NCBI GenBank assembly: GCA_032358255.1
Contig: JAULBX010027008.1
Coordinates: forward strand, 1 to 41,216
DNA length: 41,216 nt
Source of the DNA: Heterotrichella gracilis
Lineage: Eukaryota > Sar > Xanthophyceae > Tribonematales > Xanthonemataceae
Direction: 5' to 3'
Program-made: the position numbers and the translations under genes
In this document: piece after piece, positions 32,801-38,104 of the stretch
Layout: each line of letters starts with the position of its first letter
Position numbering within the stretch: the first letter of the stretch is position 1
Notes under the pieces: model-generated
Database searches by the model: none
The model's input: only the letters and a program-made list of their open reading frames with translations
Told to the model about the DNA's origin: nothing

Positions 32801-33473
32801 ACGGCCGCCTCCCAGTCCGACACCACCACCACCACCAGTAACCCCACCCAGCCCGGCACCACCGCCCCCTCCTCAACCCCCTCCGCTACCCCCGCCCAAG
32901 CCGCCACCGCCAGCACCACCACCAAGACCACCACCACCTAGGCCACCACCACCGTCCCCACCACCAAAGCCGCCACCGCCTATGCCACCCCCACCAAAGC
33001 CGTCACCTAGGCCATCACCACCACCAAAACCATCACCACCATCGCCGCGTCCTCCAAAGCCCTCGCCCAGACCACCACCGCCACCCAAACCGTCTCCACC
33101 ACCACCCAAGCCGTCACCAAAACCACCACCACCATCACCACCGCCTCAGCCACCACCACAGCCACCCACCCCCCCTCCACCATCACCACCATCACCCAGC
33201 CCCCCACCACCCAGACCACCACCACCACCGCCTCAGCCTCCACCACAGCCACCCGCACCTCCTCCACCATCACCGCCACCACCATCACCCAGCCCCCCTC
33301 CACCAAGACCACCACCACCATCCAAGCCATCACCCAAACTACCACCTTCACCGAGACCACCTCCAAGACCACCACCATCACCACCACCATCCCCTAGACC
33401 ACCGCCACCGCCAAAGCCATCCCCCAGACCCCCACCATCGCCCAGACCACCACCACCACGACCAAAACCATGA
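14747..33473 (+). CDS. Giant secreted multidomain protein: two papain-type proteases, LRR, PAN-like, DM9-like and Pro-rich segments; 37 exons
   Basis: Exons: 14747-14845, 15152-15295, 15619-15717, 15962-16117, 16280-16458, 16683-16873, 17258-17421, 17731-17937, 18127-18367, 18569-18674, 19006-19138, 19459-19791, 20072-20327, 20574-20724, 21321-21523, 21762-21854, 22273-22392, 22746-22944, 23103-23233, 23438-23592, 23822-23905, 24390-24523, 24688-24806, 25362-25547, 26055-26264, 26661-26822, 27256-27387, 27606-27668, 27916-28114, 28492-28637, 28995-29096, 29566-29724, 30112-30357, 30722-30760, 31352-31561, 31884-32150, 32431-33473. Every junction agrees in phase, no internal stop occurs, and the total is 6,861 bases (2,286 residues). 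The start is an ATG followed by a signal peptide (LLLWLGLALVQGTLA core); the stop is TGA. Papain 1 spans residues ~60-289, papain 2 ~555-769, a leucine-rich region ~770-1068, X modules at ~290-500, 1069-1232, 1295-1483 and 1781-1965, PAN-like 1518-1598, and DM9-like 1633-1767. The Pro-rich C-terminus runs from ~1965. It should be secreted and wall- or matrix-associated. The main doubt is whether transcription is continuous; exon 8 and a few small exons have alternative borders. Confidence 0.75.
14876..15025 (+). repeat. TTTGCAGG-type minisatellite in intron 1
   Basis: The motif GGTTTGCAGG, in places extended to TTTGCAGGATGCATGG, recurs six or more times at irregular 20-40-base spacing. Each copy presents a TTTGCAG that resembles a splice acceptor, so the intron is filled with decoy 3' splice sites before the real one at 15151. 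Confidence 0.65.
15152..16873 (+). other. Papain-like cysteine protease domain 1 (C1A type)
   Basis: Five exons encode the domain. The active-site block reads IRDQRQCGSCWAMASV, with the oxyanion Gln at residue ~79 and the catalytic Cys at ~85. SVRQVLDC and the disulfide region follow. The catalytic His is in THVMVAVGY (~229) and the Asn in VLQNSWGSGWG (~250). All four key residues are present, so activity is expected. Only about 45 residues lie between the signal peptide and the mature start (SWPDVAPSAALIRDQ), too few for the usual I29/ERFNIN propeptide. Peptide-bond hydrolysis outside the cell is the likely role. Exon borders fall just before the active-site Cys exactly as in domain 2. Confidence 0.85.
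15780..15890 (+). repeat. Decayed copies of the 5' end of exon 4 in intron 3
   Basis: The GCAGTACACCCCATGCGGCGG of exon 4 (15977-15997) is echoed three times upstream, at about 15780-15805, 15821-15842 and 15855-15880 (for example AAGTACACCCCATGCAGCAG). The last of these also carries a diverged GCAACTGCACCGGCAGTACA. Confidence 0.55.
17258..18674 (+). other. Cys-rich module X, copy 1
   Basis: Exons 7-10 encode a domain of about 200 residues that I did not recognise. It opens with SASFTCPTGAYITQWTTC, has VQVSCSDAS in the middle, and closes with GDSACPAGSKVVGFEMG and a final Cys. The same order of motifs (CPxxxxITxW, then VxxxCxD, then CPxGxxxxGF, then a Cys about 25 residues on) recurs three more times later in the protein. 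A beta-rich binding module is plausible, but that is inference. Exon 8 may end at 17937 (GT donor) or at 17898 (GC donor GAG/gcaagt); both keep the frame. Confidence 0.5.
17463..17620 (+). repeat. Two decayed copies of the 3' end of exon 7 in intron 7
   Basis: Exon 7 ends ACCCGACACCCGCCTCATCATCAAGAATGTGCAG. At 17541-17620 most of this recurs with few changes (ATCATGAATGTGCAG), followed by GATGGAAAACCAACCC in place of GTGGACAACCAACCC. A shorter copy lies at 17463-17510 (CTTGCAGATTGGCAACCAGCCC). CCCTAAA-like runs separate the copies. Confidence 0.75.
19006..20327 (+). other. Papain-like cysteine protease domain 2 (C1A type)
   Basis: Exons 11-13 encode IPDRIDWSDFMPPVRDQGQ, then CAACWAFATVSAVEAQ with the catalytic Cys at residue ~577 and the oxyanion Gln at ~571. 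The region continues with LSVQQVLDC, CDGGYPLDAMAYI and SLDLDYPYSS. The His is in DYTHSMVVTGM (~723) and the Asn in IARNSWGAGWGEEGAIR (~739). The set is complete. The usual CGSCW box is CAACW here. The mature start (PDRIDW) matches canonical C1A enzymes better than domain 1 does. No I29 propeptide precedes it; module X1 sits there instead. The donor of exon 12 is AAG/gtgcga at 19791, since the frame hits a stop if read on to 19869. Confidence 0.88.
20328..20405 (+). repeat. G-rich GGTGGT/GGCTGGT run immediately after the exon 13 donor
   Basis: From the donor onward the coding strand is a degenerate array of GGTGG and GGCTGGT units, with at least eight G-tracts of two to four. It could form G-quadruplexes in the nascent RNA next to the 5' splice site. 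Confidence 0.6.
20773..20835 (+). repeat. Decayed copy of the 3' end of exon 14
   Basis: GTGGGGTGCGATG followed by GGCTACGTCA, which ends exon 14 (20691-20717), recurs at 20781-20808, again followed by a CTAATCCCTAAACTCT-type spacer. The copy has lost frame and donor. Confidence 0.7.
21051..21160 (+). repeat. Decayed copy of the 5' end of exon 15, with acceptor
   Basis: CTCCACAGGGAGCGGGAGCTGTCCTGCTGG resembles the real acceptor and exon start at 21314 (TTCCACAGGGAGCTGTCCTGTTGG). The similarity resumes at ACTCACCCGCCTGC, about 85 bases on in both. The copy keeps a good AG acceptor but not the reading frame. Confidence 0.75.
21985..22142 (+). repeat. Two decayed copies of the 3' end of exon 16
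   Basis: The exon 16 end (AAGGCGCTGCCGGTGGTTGC, then GTGCTCATG) recurs at about 21985-22050, with TGCTCATGTGAAA in place of the TGCTCATGTAAGT donor. A more diverged copy lies at 22094-22142 (GTGCTCATCTGAAGT). Both sit in intron 16. Confidence 0.75.
22946..23065 (+). repeat. Degenerate TTAGGG/TTTAGGG array after the exon 18 donor
   Basis: The first 120 bases of intron 18 repeat TAGGGTTTGGGG, TAGGG, TTAGGG, GGGTTTAGGGG and TTTTAGGG. This is the G-rich orientation of the telomere motif, opposite to most other introns of the gene. Confidence 0.6.
23438..24806 (+). other. Cys-rich module X, copy 2
   Basis: Exons 20-23 encode TTLVCPAPQPITTWQVTQA, then VVAIEATCGDGTKLLWD, then an inserted helical stretch, then RTAACPDGTLAVGFAMS and a closing Cys in YMSVKCAA. 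The motif order matches copy 1. The exon 23 donor appears to be GC (CCAG/gcaagt at 24807), since only this border gives the phase needed by the next exon. Confidence 0.5.
24195..24305 (+). repeat. Decayed copy (or cassette version) of exon 22
   Basis: GCAGGTGTCTTTGTCAGTGAGCGTT matches the acceptor and start of exon 22 (GCCAGGTGTCTTTCTCAGTGAGCGTT). The copy reads in frame VSLSVSVTLAGQASSLTAML against VSFSVSVAGQASSFTATLY for about 28 codons. No clear donor ends the copy, so it is unlikely to be spliced in as a full exon. Confidence 0.75.
24807..25361 (+). other. GC-AG intron 23
   Basis: The border AG/GCAAGT is the strongest known form of the minor GC donor. A GT used four bases later would leave phase 2 and break the frame of exon 24, whose acceptor (CCCACAG/CC) requires phase 1. 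The intron contains a run of ATGATCGAT/GATGATC-like words between 24980 and 25100. Confidence 0.5.
25362..25547 (+). other. Pro-rich linker 1
   Basis: A single phase 1-1 exon encodes 61 residues of PPSP, PPPPR and QPPSPP units ending MLPLTYG. Such Ser-Pro-Pro stretches are hydroxylated and glycosylated in algal and plant extracellular proteins. Confidence 0.8.
26055..27668 (+). other. Cys-rich module X, copy 3
   Basis: Exons 25-28, all phase 1-1, encode FACLTCGDASPVTTILCAPG, LITQLIVKE, VWLGNVGMKC, then SCPPGWYAKGLKGRGLYYFG, VDTFQVVCEV and FNPCVANYSLVGTECVS. The repeat VTTILCAPGELITQ / ESVWLGNVGMKC recalls the CPxxxxIxxW / VxxxC order of copies 1 and 2. Copy 4 is its close paralogue. Confidence 0.55.
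26867..27096 (+). repeat. Two copies of the 3' end of exon 26 in intron 26
   Basis: Exon 26 ends CCCCGGCCTGGAGTCATTCATGGGCTACCACGCAG/gtaggg. The copy at 27043-27096 is nearly perfect, including the donor. The one at 26867-26897 is shorter (CAGTCATTCATGGGCTACCTCCCAG/gtaggg). Both keep a full GTAGGG donor, so alternative 5' splicing is conceivable. Confidence 0.85.
27916..28637 (+). other. Pro-rich linker 2 and PAN/Apple-like domain
   Basis: Exon 29 begins with about 33 residues of PPPP/PPAPP, then the domain starts at FACSNVAPSSVYKIVGMDYS. The core WIDCCRLCGNTLGCTHWMYL followed by a Cys ten to fifteen residues on is the typical PAN/Apple pattern (CCxxCxxxxGCxxW). PAN domains bind protein or carbohydrate. 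The intron between the two CCR/LCG halves is phase 2; the outer borders are both phase 1, so the pair moves as a symmetric unit. Confidence 0.7.
28213..28400 (+). repeat. Two copies of the 5' end of exon 30 with acceptor, upstream of the real one
   Basis: At about 28230, 28315 and 28492 the sequence CCCTAAACCC, a pyrimidine tract, a GCAG acceptor and GCTGTGCGGC follow one another. The first two copies read GGCACCACCCTGGGCTGCACC against GGCAACACCCTTGGCTGCACC in the real exon. Neither runs far in frame: the first reaches a stop quickly and the second loses Cys positions. The duplicated unit therefore includes the telomere-like run, the acceptor and the exon start. Confidence 0.88.
28995..29096 (+). 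other. Pro-rich linker 3
   Basis: A 102-base phase 1-1 exon encodes a GGMAY start, then PPPPSPPPPPPPPPSPPRPPRPPF. It joins the PAN-like and DM9-like parts. Confidence 0.75.
29341..29420 (+). repeat. Decayed copy of the 5' end of exon 32
   Basis: AGCCTCCTACTCCTGGAGCC and TGTGGTGGGGGCAG are identical to the start of exon 32, 215 bases downstream. The acceptor of the copy is CAAAG rather than CGCAG, so it may no longer splice. Confidence 0.85.
29566..30357 (+). other. DM9-like (DUF3421) tandem domain
   Basis: Exons 32-33 encode two related halves. The first reads YVCYVDQDGTAKLGKTVGTA, then CNIGLGGSEISYNSGSIYYL. The second reads DAVCKGHYTNGDHCGWADGD, then GCHIGWGGEEHVLTDFLWLS. The pattern (aromatic/Cys strand, G-K or G-W, C-x-I-x-x-G-G-x-E) is that of DM9 repeats, which in other proteins bind mannose-type glycans. 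A glycan-binding role is inferred. Confidence 0.65.
29901..30045 (+). repeat. Decayed copy of exon 33 upstream of the real exon
   Basis: After a TTGTAG acceptor the copy reads CAGTGAAAGAG (real exon GGAAGTGAGATC), then TACTACCTGCACTCCTCCTA against TACTACCTCCACTCCTCCTA, and ends with CCTGTGTATGACAA in both. Stops interrupt the copy. Confidence 0.8.
30507..30545 (+). repeat. CAT/CAC trinucleotide microsatellite
   Basis: An imperfect run of CATCATCACCACCATCATCA lies in intron 33. Confidence 0.7.
30722..30760 (+). other. Micro-exon 34: short Pro-rich linker 4
   Basis: A 39-base phase 1-1 exon between CCCACAG and GTACGT encodes TPPPPPTMPITYG. Linker 1 ends MLPLTYG in the same position before module X, so both are the tail of the same ancestral linker-module unit. 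Confidence 0.6.
31018..31160 (+). repeat. Three decayed copies of the acceptor region of exon 35
   Basis: The real border reads GGTCCATCCTCCGCGCAG/TGCCATCCACCCC. Diverged versions lie at about 31020-31050 (GGTCCGCGCCAAGCACAATGCCATCCAGG), 31082-31110 (GGTCTGCACCCAGCACAGTGCCACATCCCC) and 31130-31160 (GGTATGCATCTAGCGCAGTGCTACG), about 50-60 bases apart. Two retain CAGTG. Confidence 0.65.
31352..32505 (+). other. Cys-rich module X, copy 4
   Basis: Exon 35 is 210 bases, phase 1-1, exactly like exon 25, and reads PLGACKDCFGSVVLTLLCDG where exon 25 reads PLANFACLTCGDASPVTTIL. Exon 36 (QVYPPGQLTAFASFNASVLT, MDNFLGYQALSN, FSCAKGGFAKGVRARVLEWG) matches exons 26 and 27 joined. The start of exon 37 (DFNPCADGYEVKYSSKGIPSC) matches exon 28. 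So copies 3 and 4 are a duplicated multi-exon block, and one intron was lost in copy 4 or gained in copy 3. Confidence 0.65.
32200..32342 (+). repeat. Decayed copies of the exon 36 3' part and the exon 37 5' end in intron 36
   Basis: GTGCTGGAGTGGGGGGACTG, then GTGCTCACC (32200-32242) copies the end of exon 36 (GTGCTGGAGTGGGGGGACCG, then GTGCTCACC). At 32317-32342, TGGTGCAGCCTTCAACCC copies the acceptor and start of exon 37 (TGGTGCAGACTTCAACCC). Both ends of one intron are thus duplicated into it. Confidence 0.75.
32506..33473 (+). other. Extensin/HRGP-like Pro-rich C-terminal tail
   Basis: About 320 residues of uninterrupted PPPP, SPPP, PRPPP and, further on, PKPSPRP/PKPPPP units, ending RPPPPRPKP and a TGA. 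The second half is richer in Lys and Ser. No transmembrane or GPI-like end follows. Such tails adopt a polyproline II rod, are hydroxylated and glycosylated, and anchor algal proteins in the wall. At DNA level the tail is a CCACCA-rich repeat, so its length may differ between assemblies or strains. Confidence 0.85.
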
Positions 33474-35514
33474 CCCACCTCACATAGCAGTCAGTTCAGT
33501 GCATGACGTTGCGTTGGAGTGAGAGAGGCATTATAGTGGAGTGTCACGGCCCATGGAGGCAGCCTAGAGTAGGGTTTAGGGTTTAATGTTTGGGCAGCCC
33601 CATTCAATTGCAGAAGATGGGACTGCCAAGGGTGTAGCTTTAGTGCTGATAGTCCCTTATTCCTTCTTGAAATCTTACACAGGCAGGACTGCATGGCCTG
33701 GTGTGGAGAGAATCACTAGATATGCAATCCCCGTGTTGCAATAAAGTACAAGGCTGAACTGCACTATTTTTTCACATGTTTTGAGTTGGACTAAGTCTTC
33801 GTGTTGAGCTGGCAAGTGCACGTTGCGTTTGCACTCCTCCCATGGTCACATGCATTACTATGGGTAAAAAATCTGTTTCATTTAGTTCTCAGGGCACGGT
33901 CTGCCTGCTGAGATATTGTTTCGATTCAATTCAGTTTATATATGTGCGAATGGCGTTTTCGTGGTAGTTTTCCATCTTAGAATGCAAATGGTTATCAATA
34001 ATCTGGTCACCGTTGGTCTGAGCAAGCTTGCTTTATTTGGCGCGGCTCACTTTGCAAGCACTGTTGCGCTGGCAGGCTAGGATACCCGTAGTCAAGTAGC
34101 ATGTGGATTTCACATGATGCGAGAATTGACTGACAGCCTCTTGTGCACTTTGTTAGTCACCAGTGCCCTGAATAAGTTGCCTCAGCAACATAAGTGATCA
34201 ATGCAATTGCCTTCCATTGCAGCGCACCATGCTGCCTTTGCTATCCAAAGATTGAGCATTACTTTTAATCATGTTTGGACCTGGCGCGCTTGTCCTTAAG
34301 AAGCCTAAAGCTGGTCCAGCTGTTGGTACCATATTTACATGGATTTTTTATAAGAAGTTGTTGTACGCTGCTTATGGAGTGACCCTGCGTTCATAGCAGG
34401 TGTTACTTCATACCATTCATATCCAGATCTAGAGTTGTGGCAACCTCAGATAGTATCACTATCTTATGATGACCATAAATGGATAGCCTATCCATTCGGT
34501 ATCACTACAATACGGTGATGTCACCGTAAATGTCACGTGTACATTGTAATTTTCAAGATTATTCGTGGAGATGCGGCGTGCCGCGGCAGGTGATCGGCTT
34601 GCCAAGCCTCCAATAGTGTGGAAGACTTTGAAAATCTTTGACAATTACAAGAATGTCATATGTTAGTGATTGTTCTGAAGGTCAGCAGCAGCCCTGAAAA
34701 GTAGCAAGAGGTCAATGTCATATTTGCAGTGCCGAAATGTCATTACTGACCGCATTTAATCAATTGATGCACGACCAGCGTTGCTCACATTTATGTCAAG
34801 ACACAGTGACAGGCAATATTCAAATGTCATTGTGTCTCGTCATTATGTGAGCATTGCATGTTAATCGAATGGATTGATCCACGGAACAAATTAACGAGAT
34901 TGCTTTTGTCACAATCTTCATACTTGCATATTCTTGCCTTACAACTGACACCATAATTATGACAAATCATTAAATGTTTCCGGTGGCCCATGGCATGCTG
35001 TGAACACCCAAATGTAAGCCTTCTGCAACCCATGCATGCTGACATTGCCATTGCCAGCGGCTGCTGCCAGCCCGTACTAAACCGCATGTTATGGGCAGGT
35101 GGGGTCCAGGGGGCAGCATTATGACTTGGGCGCGTGCCCCTTACATTTGCATTGCACATATCCTTTTCTCCTTTCTTTCTGGCGCATTGCACCATGTGGC
35201 AGACTATCATGCATGTCTGCTGCAGGTCAGCGGTTAACCTACGACAGTCCCACTTGAACCAGAGCCCTCAGTCACTGCAGTCGCTGAGGGCTTTAGATCA
35301 AGTTATCAGAAGTCGGTACAGGCCACTGTACATCGAGGTTTGCCGTTGGCATGGCGTGCAACTGTTGTCAAAGCGCCATGCATCCATGCCCAGGGGCCAC
35401 ACCGCCTGGGTAATCATTGTGACCTTCCAGGGTTGGCATGCCATTGGTAAGTAATCAACAGCGTAGCACTCAGATACTGGAAGATTTAGGGCGGCCATGC
35501 TTGTGCAAGCGTAC
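33474..35514. other. 3' flank of the giant gene and intergenic DNA
   Basis: About 2 kb, clearly more AT-rich than the genes. It begins with the 3' UTR of the giant gene. A GGGTTTAGGGTTT motif lies near 33575 and an AATAAA at 33740-33745, but no TGTAA is close, so the polyadenylation site is unclear. The minus-strand open frame at 34827-35210 is unsupported. Around 35222-35449 a plus-strand open stretch ends at GCCATTG/gtaagt and might be an upstream exon of the arrestin-like locus, but it was not recognised. Confidence 0.5.
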
Positions 35515-35714
35515 CTGTGTACCCATCGCTGCACCTGGCAATGCAATATCCCTGTCAGGTGACATGGGAATCCTTTGTTTCAGAGGTAGACGCGCATGCA
35601 ATTGCAGTACCAAAGCCAGGAGCAACCCAATTCACCCGGTGCATTCTCCAGAACATGGCAACTTGCATTGAATGGTCTAAAAGGGCTATTCCCCCTTACC
35701 TCATTAACCCTGCC

Positions 35715-35905
35715 CTCACAGATGCCGAGGTGAAGGCCTGCTGCTGCTGCTTACCGTAAACTCTAAAACCCACCTTCATAGATGTGCGAGGTGAAGGCCT
35801 GCTGCTGCTTACCGTAAGGGGCCCTAAGAACCTACACTCTGAATCCTAGAACCCTTTACAGTAACCCCATTTTCATTTGCGTGAGGTGAAGGCCTGCTCT
35901 GCTTT
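35715..35905 (+). repeat. Triplicated exon segment of the arrestin-like locus
   Basis: GAGGTGAAGGCCTGCTGCTG occurs at about 35727 and 35789, and GAGGTGAAGGCCTGCTCTGC at 35883. The first two are preceded by CACAGATG and CATAGATG (acceptor-like) and followed by TTACCGTAA. Spacers contain CTAAAACCC-type runs. Only the third continues into the downstream arrestin-like sequence. Confidence 0.75.
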
Positions 35906-36055
35906 GGCCAGGGCCATGTGGATGCCCGGGTGGTCATTGACAGGGACTGGTTTTATCCCGGGCAGGCCATGCAGGGGAGTATGGGTGATAAACAACTCGA
36001 CGGCAGAGTTCAAGTTAGTCAAGTTGGTGGGGATGATGAAGCATGTATCTGTTCA

Positions 36056-36112
36056 CGGCGGCGGAGGTGGTGGCGGCGGCGGCGGCGGCGGCGGTGGCAA
36101 TGGTGGTTGCGC
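36056..36112 (+). repeat. GGC/GGT trinucleotide repeat (poly-Gly if translated)
   Basis: About 18 GGN triplets in a row, following HVSVHG in the arrestin-like frame. Confidence 0.85.
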
Positions 36113-36200
36113 TCAAACTGTTTGCACCCTAACAAATGGAACTGTAACATATCGGTACATATGTTACGAGACTTCCCAATCCAACACGCCTTTTTGCTGA

Positions 36201-37621
36201 ATGAACCCTGCAAATGGAACCATAACTAGTTGCAACCTTAGAGTAGTACATATTCCTCACCCCGATCACCCAGTTGGGCACTGAGCAATAGGTGGTTGAG
36301 AGCCATCTAGCAAAATACCATTACATTCCAAGCTTGCCTCAGCAAGGTTACAGCATGTGACAGATTTCTCTCTCGAGCTCTCTCTCTCTTGTTATTCCAA
36401 CAATTACAGATACACATGTATAGCGACAGAATTGGTCCGATGTTATTGGATTCAACCCACGGTAGTAGAGACAGCGCGTGCTCTGCTGCTATGCTTATCT
36501 GAAAGCTACGCCTCTTAATTCCCACCAATTGCAGGCCTGGTTCAATGTAAACTTCTGCTTACTACACCACCGCTGTTCAGATCATGCTACCGCATCTGAG
36601 CTGTTAGACAAAACCCACACAATTGCTCGAATAAATCACTGATAAACAACTGTGACAGGACCCCCTCCTCAGGAGGCTTGCACACGTGCAACACCTTGCC
36701 ATCCAACAGCAAATGCAGACGCTGGCTTCCCATTGGAAAACAACAAGAAGGCTGCCTCCATGAAGTGTGCGGCATGCCGCTCTAGCAAGCTCACCACCTT
36801 GCCAGCCCGTATACTACAGGTGCAGATTCGTTTTGACATCGCGCCCACAACATAATGCATGGCGCGTGGTGGCCATTGGTGGAAATGCATCCCACCAGGA
36901 CATGCCCGGCAGTGTGGTCACATTACATTACATTGGCTTGCCACTGGTAAAAGTAAAGTGGTTTGTATGTACATAACATTTTTGAACCCAGTGGGGTTTG
37001 GAGACTGACGTTACCCAATGGTTCAAAGCGTTGTTTTTGCCTATTTTGGTATGATACCAGCGTGCGCCAGGTACCTCTTCAATGGCGTCTGCTGCACACG
37101 AACCGCAATTGCAAGCAACTCCGTTCATTGCACGGGCCGTAACTCTGCTGTTGCAAGCTTTGGTAGTTGACAAAATAGGCCAATCGGTCGTTACAAAAGT
37201 CTCTGCGATGCACAGTGTGGAAGACCAGCCGCACCACTCGATAATTAAGACCAACAACCCTGTTGACAGATAACCCTACAGACCCTAAACCCCAAATTCA
37301 CAGTGGATTTATTCTAGGCCCCCAGTTTCAGTCTCTAACAGTGGTGTGGACAGTTTTAGCCTAACACCCAAGCTGGCAATGTCTCACGGGTGTGCGGTAA
37401 TGGGGTGCTTGGTGGTAGATAACTTTACTCCACCCCTGCGTGGTGAGGTGCGTGGTGCTAAATTAATTGCGTTTTAGGGTGCGTGGTAGGTGCGTGTTAA
37501 GATTATTAACTACGTTTTTGGAAGGTGCGTGATGGGTTTCCACCAGTACGGTATTTTAATCCTTTGGTTGTGTCCACCCTCTCGTATGCGGCTGGCAATT
37601 GGATCTATTTTGCAATTCCAG
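36201..37621. other. Region between the arrestin-like fragment and the unidentified gene
   Basis: It contains a CT microsatellite near 36376-36391. A plus-strand candidate exon (GTGACAG acceptor, ~36660-36820, CTACAG/gtgcag) has no recognised product. A plus-strand frame from the ATG at 37082 (MASAAHEPQLQATPFIARAV) looks protein-like and could be the first exon of the gene ending at 38003, but I found no donor that joins them. Confidence 0.4.
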
Positions 37622-38003
37622 CTGGATATTCAGGAATATATAGGTTTTCCATATAACTTTATGGGCATTGTATGGGGATGCAAGGGTTGCCTATTTTCCA
37701 TTGCAACTGCAGCGCTGCAGAATGGAAGTGTCAGCTCAGTTCTGCTAGGCTTAGTGAACTCAGCCGCAGGCTACATTGGCCAAGTCATGTTGGACGCATG
37801 CCAGCCAATACGATACCCAAGTGAGTTATGTTTGGTAGGACAACAGGGCAACGTGACGTGGGGAGGCCCAGAGCTACATGGGCTGACCTTGTGGTATATA
37901 ATTTACCTGCATTGTCACCGCCGGTGCAGAAGTGAACATGTTGGTGCACCAATACAAGCAGTGCCAGGACATGGCTGGTTGGTGCAAGGCATTTAGGGAC
38001 TGA
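37622..38003 (+). CDS. Last two exons of an unidentified gene
   Basis: Exons 37622-37820 and 37930-38003 have good AG acceptors and a GTGAGT donor, and join in phase 1 to give 90 codons and a TGA stop. The product reads YIGFPYNFMGIVWGCKGCLF, then a moderately hydrophobic helix-like stretch (SVLLGLVNSAAGYIGQVML), then DACQPIRYPKVNMLVHQYKQ, then CQDMAGWCKAFRD. Five spaced cysteines stand out. I do not recognise the family. TGTAA lies 87 bases past the stop, which supports this being a real 3' end. Upstream exons were not resolved. Confidence 0.5.
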
Positions 38004-38089
38004 CTGCTAATCTGTCTAAATTACTGGAACGCATGCACAAAAATTTGATGAAGAGTTGATCTGATGCAATCTTTGCTGAAGCGATGGCA

Positions 38090-38094
38090 TGTAA
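38090..38094 (+). terminator. TGTAA polyadenylation signal
   Basis: TGTAA on the plus strand, 87 bases after the stop at 38003, fits the 3' UTR of the unidentified gene. Confidence 0.45.
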
Positions 38095-38104
38095 TATACC
38101 TGCC

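Larger units (their letters stand above)
35584..36200 (+). pseudogene. Arrestin-like fragment with two compensating frameshifts
   Basis: After a TTTCAG acceptor the frame runs VPKPGATQFTRCILQNMATC and on to LINPALTDAEVKACCCC, then stops in a triplicated junction (see the repeat entry). In the last copy the frame EVKAC is followed by scrambled residues. Shifting by one base gives CFGQGHVDARVVIDRDWFYP, then GQAMQGS. A second shift near 35983 returns to the first frame with WVINNSTAEFKLVKLVGMMK. The reconstructed order (A-C-C-C, then G-x-V, then D-R-x-x-Y/F-x-P-G-Q, then I-N-N-S) is the start of an arrestin C-domain as seen in protist and fungal alpha-arrestins. A base near 35898 seems deleted and one near 35983 inserted. 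A decayed gene is the simplest reading, but consensus errors in the sequence could do the same. Confidence 0.45.

Noticed and set aside
33007..33390. Minus-strand Val/Met-rich and Gly-rich open frames opposite the Pro-rich tail
   Set aside because: They are frame shadows of a CCACCA-rich coding repeat and have no start context or splice signals.
34827..35210. Minus-strand open frame of 127 codons
   Set aside because: The composition looks random, no domain is recognisable, no TGTAA follows and no splice sites fit.
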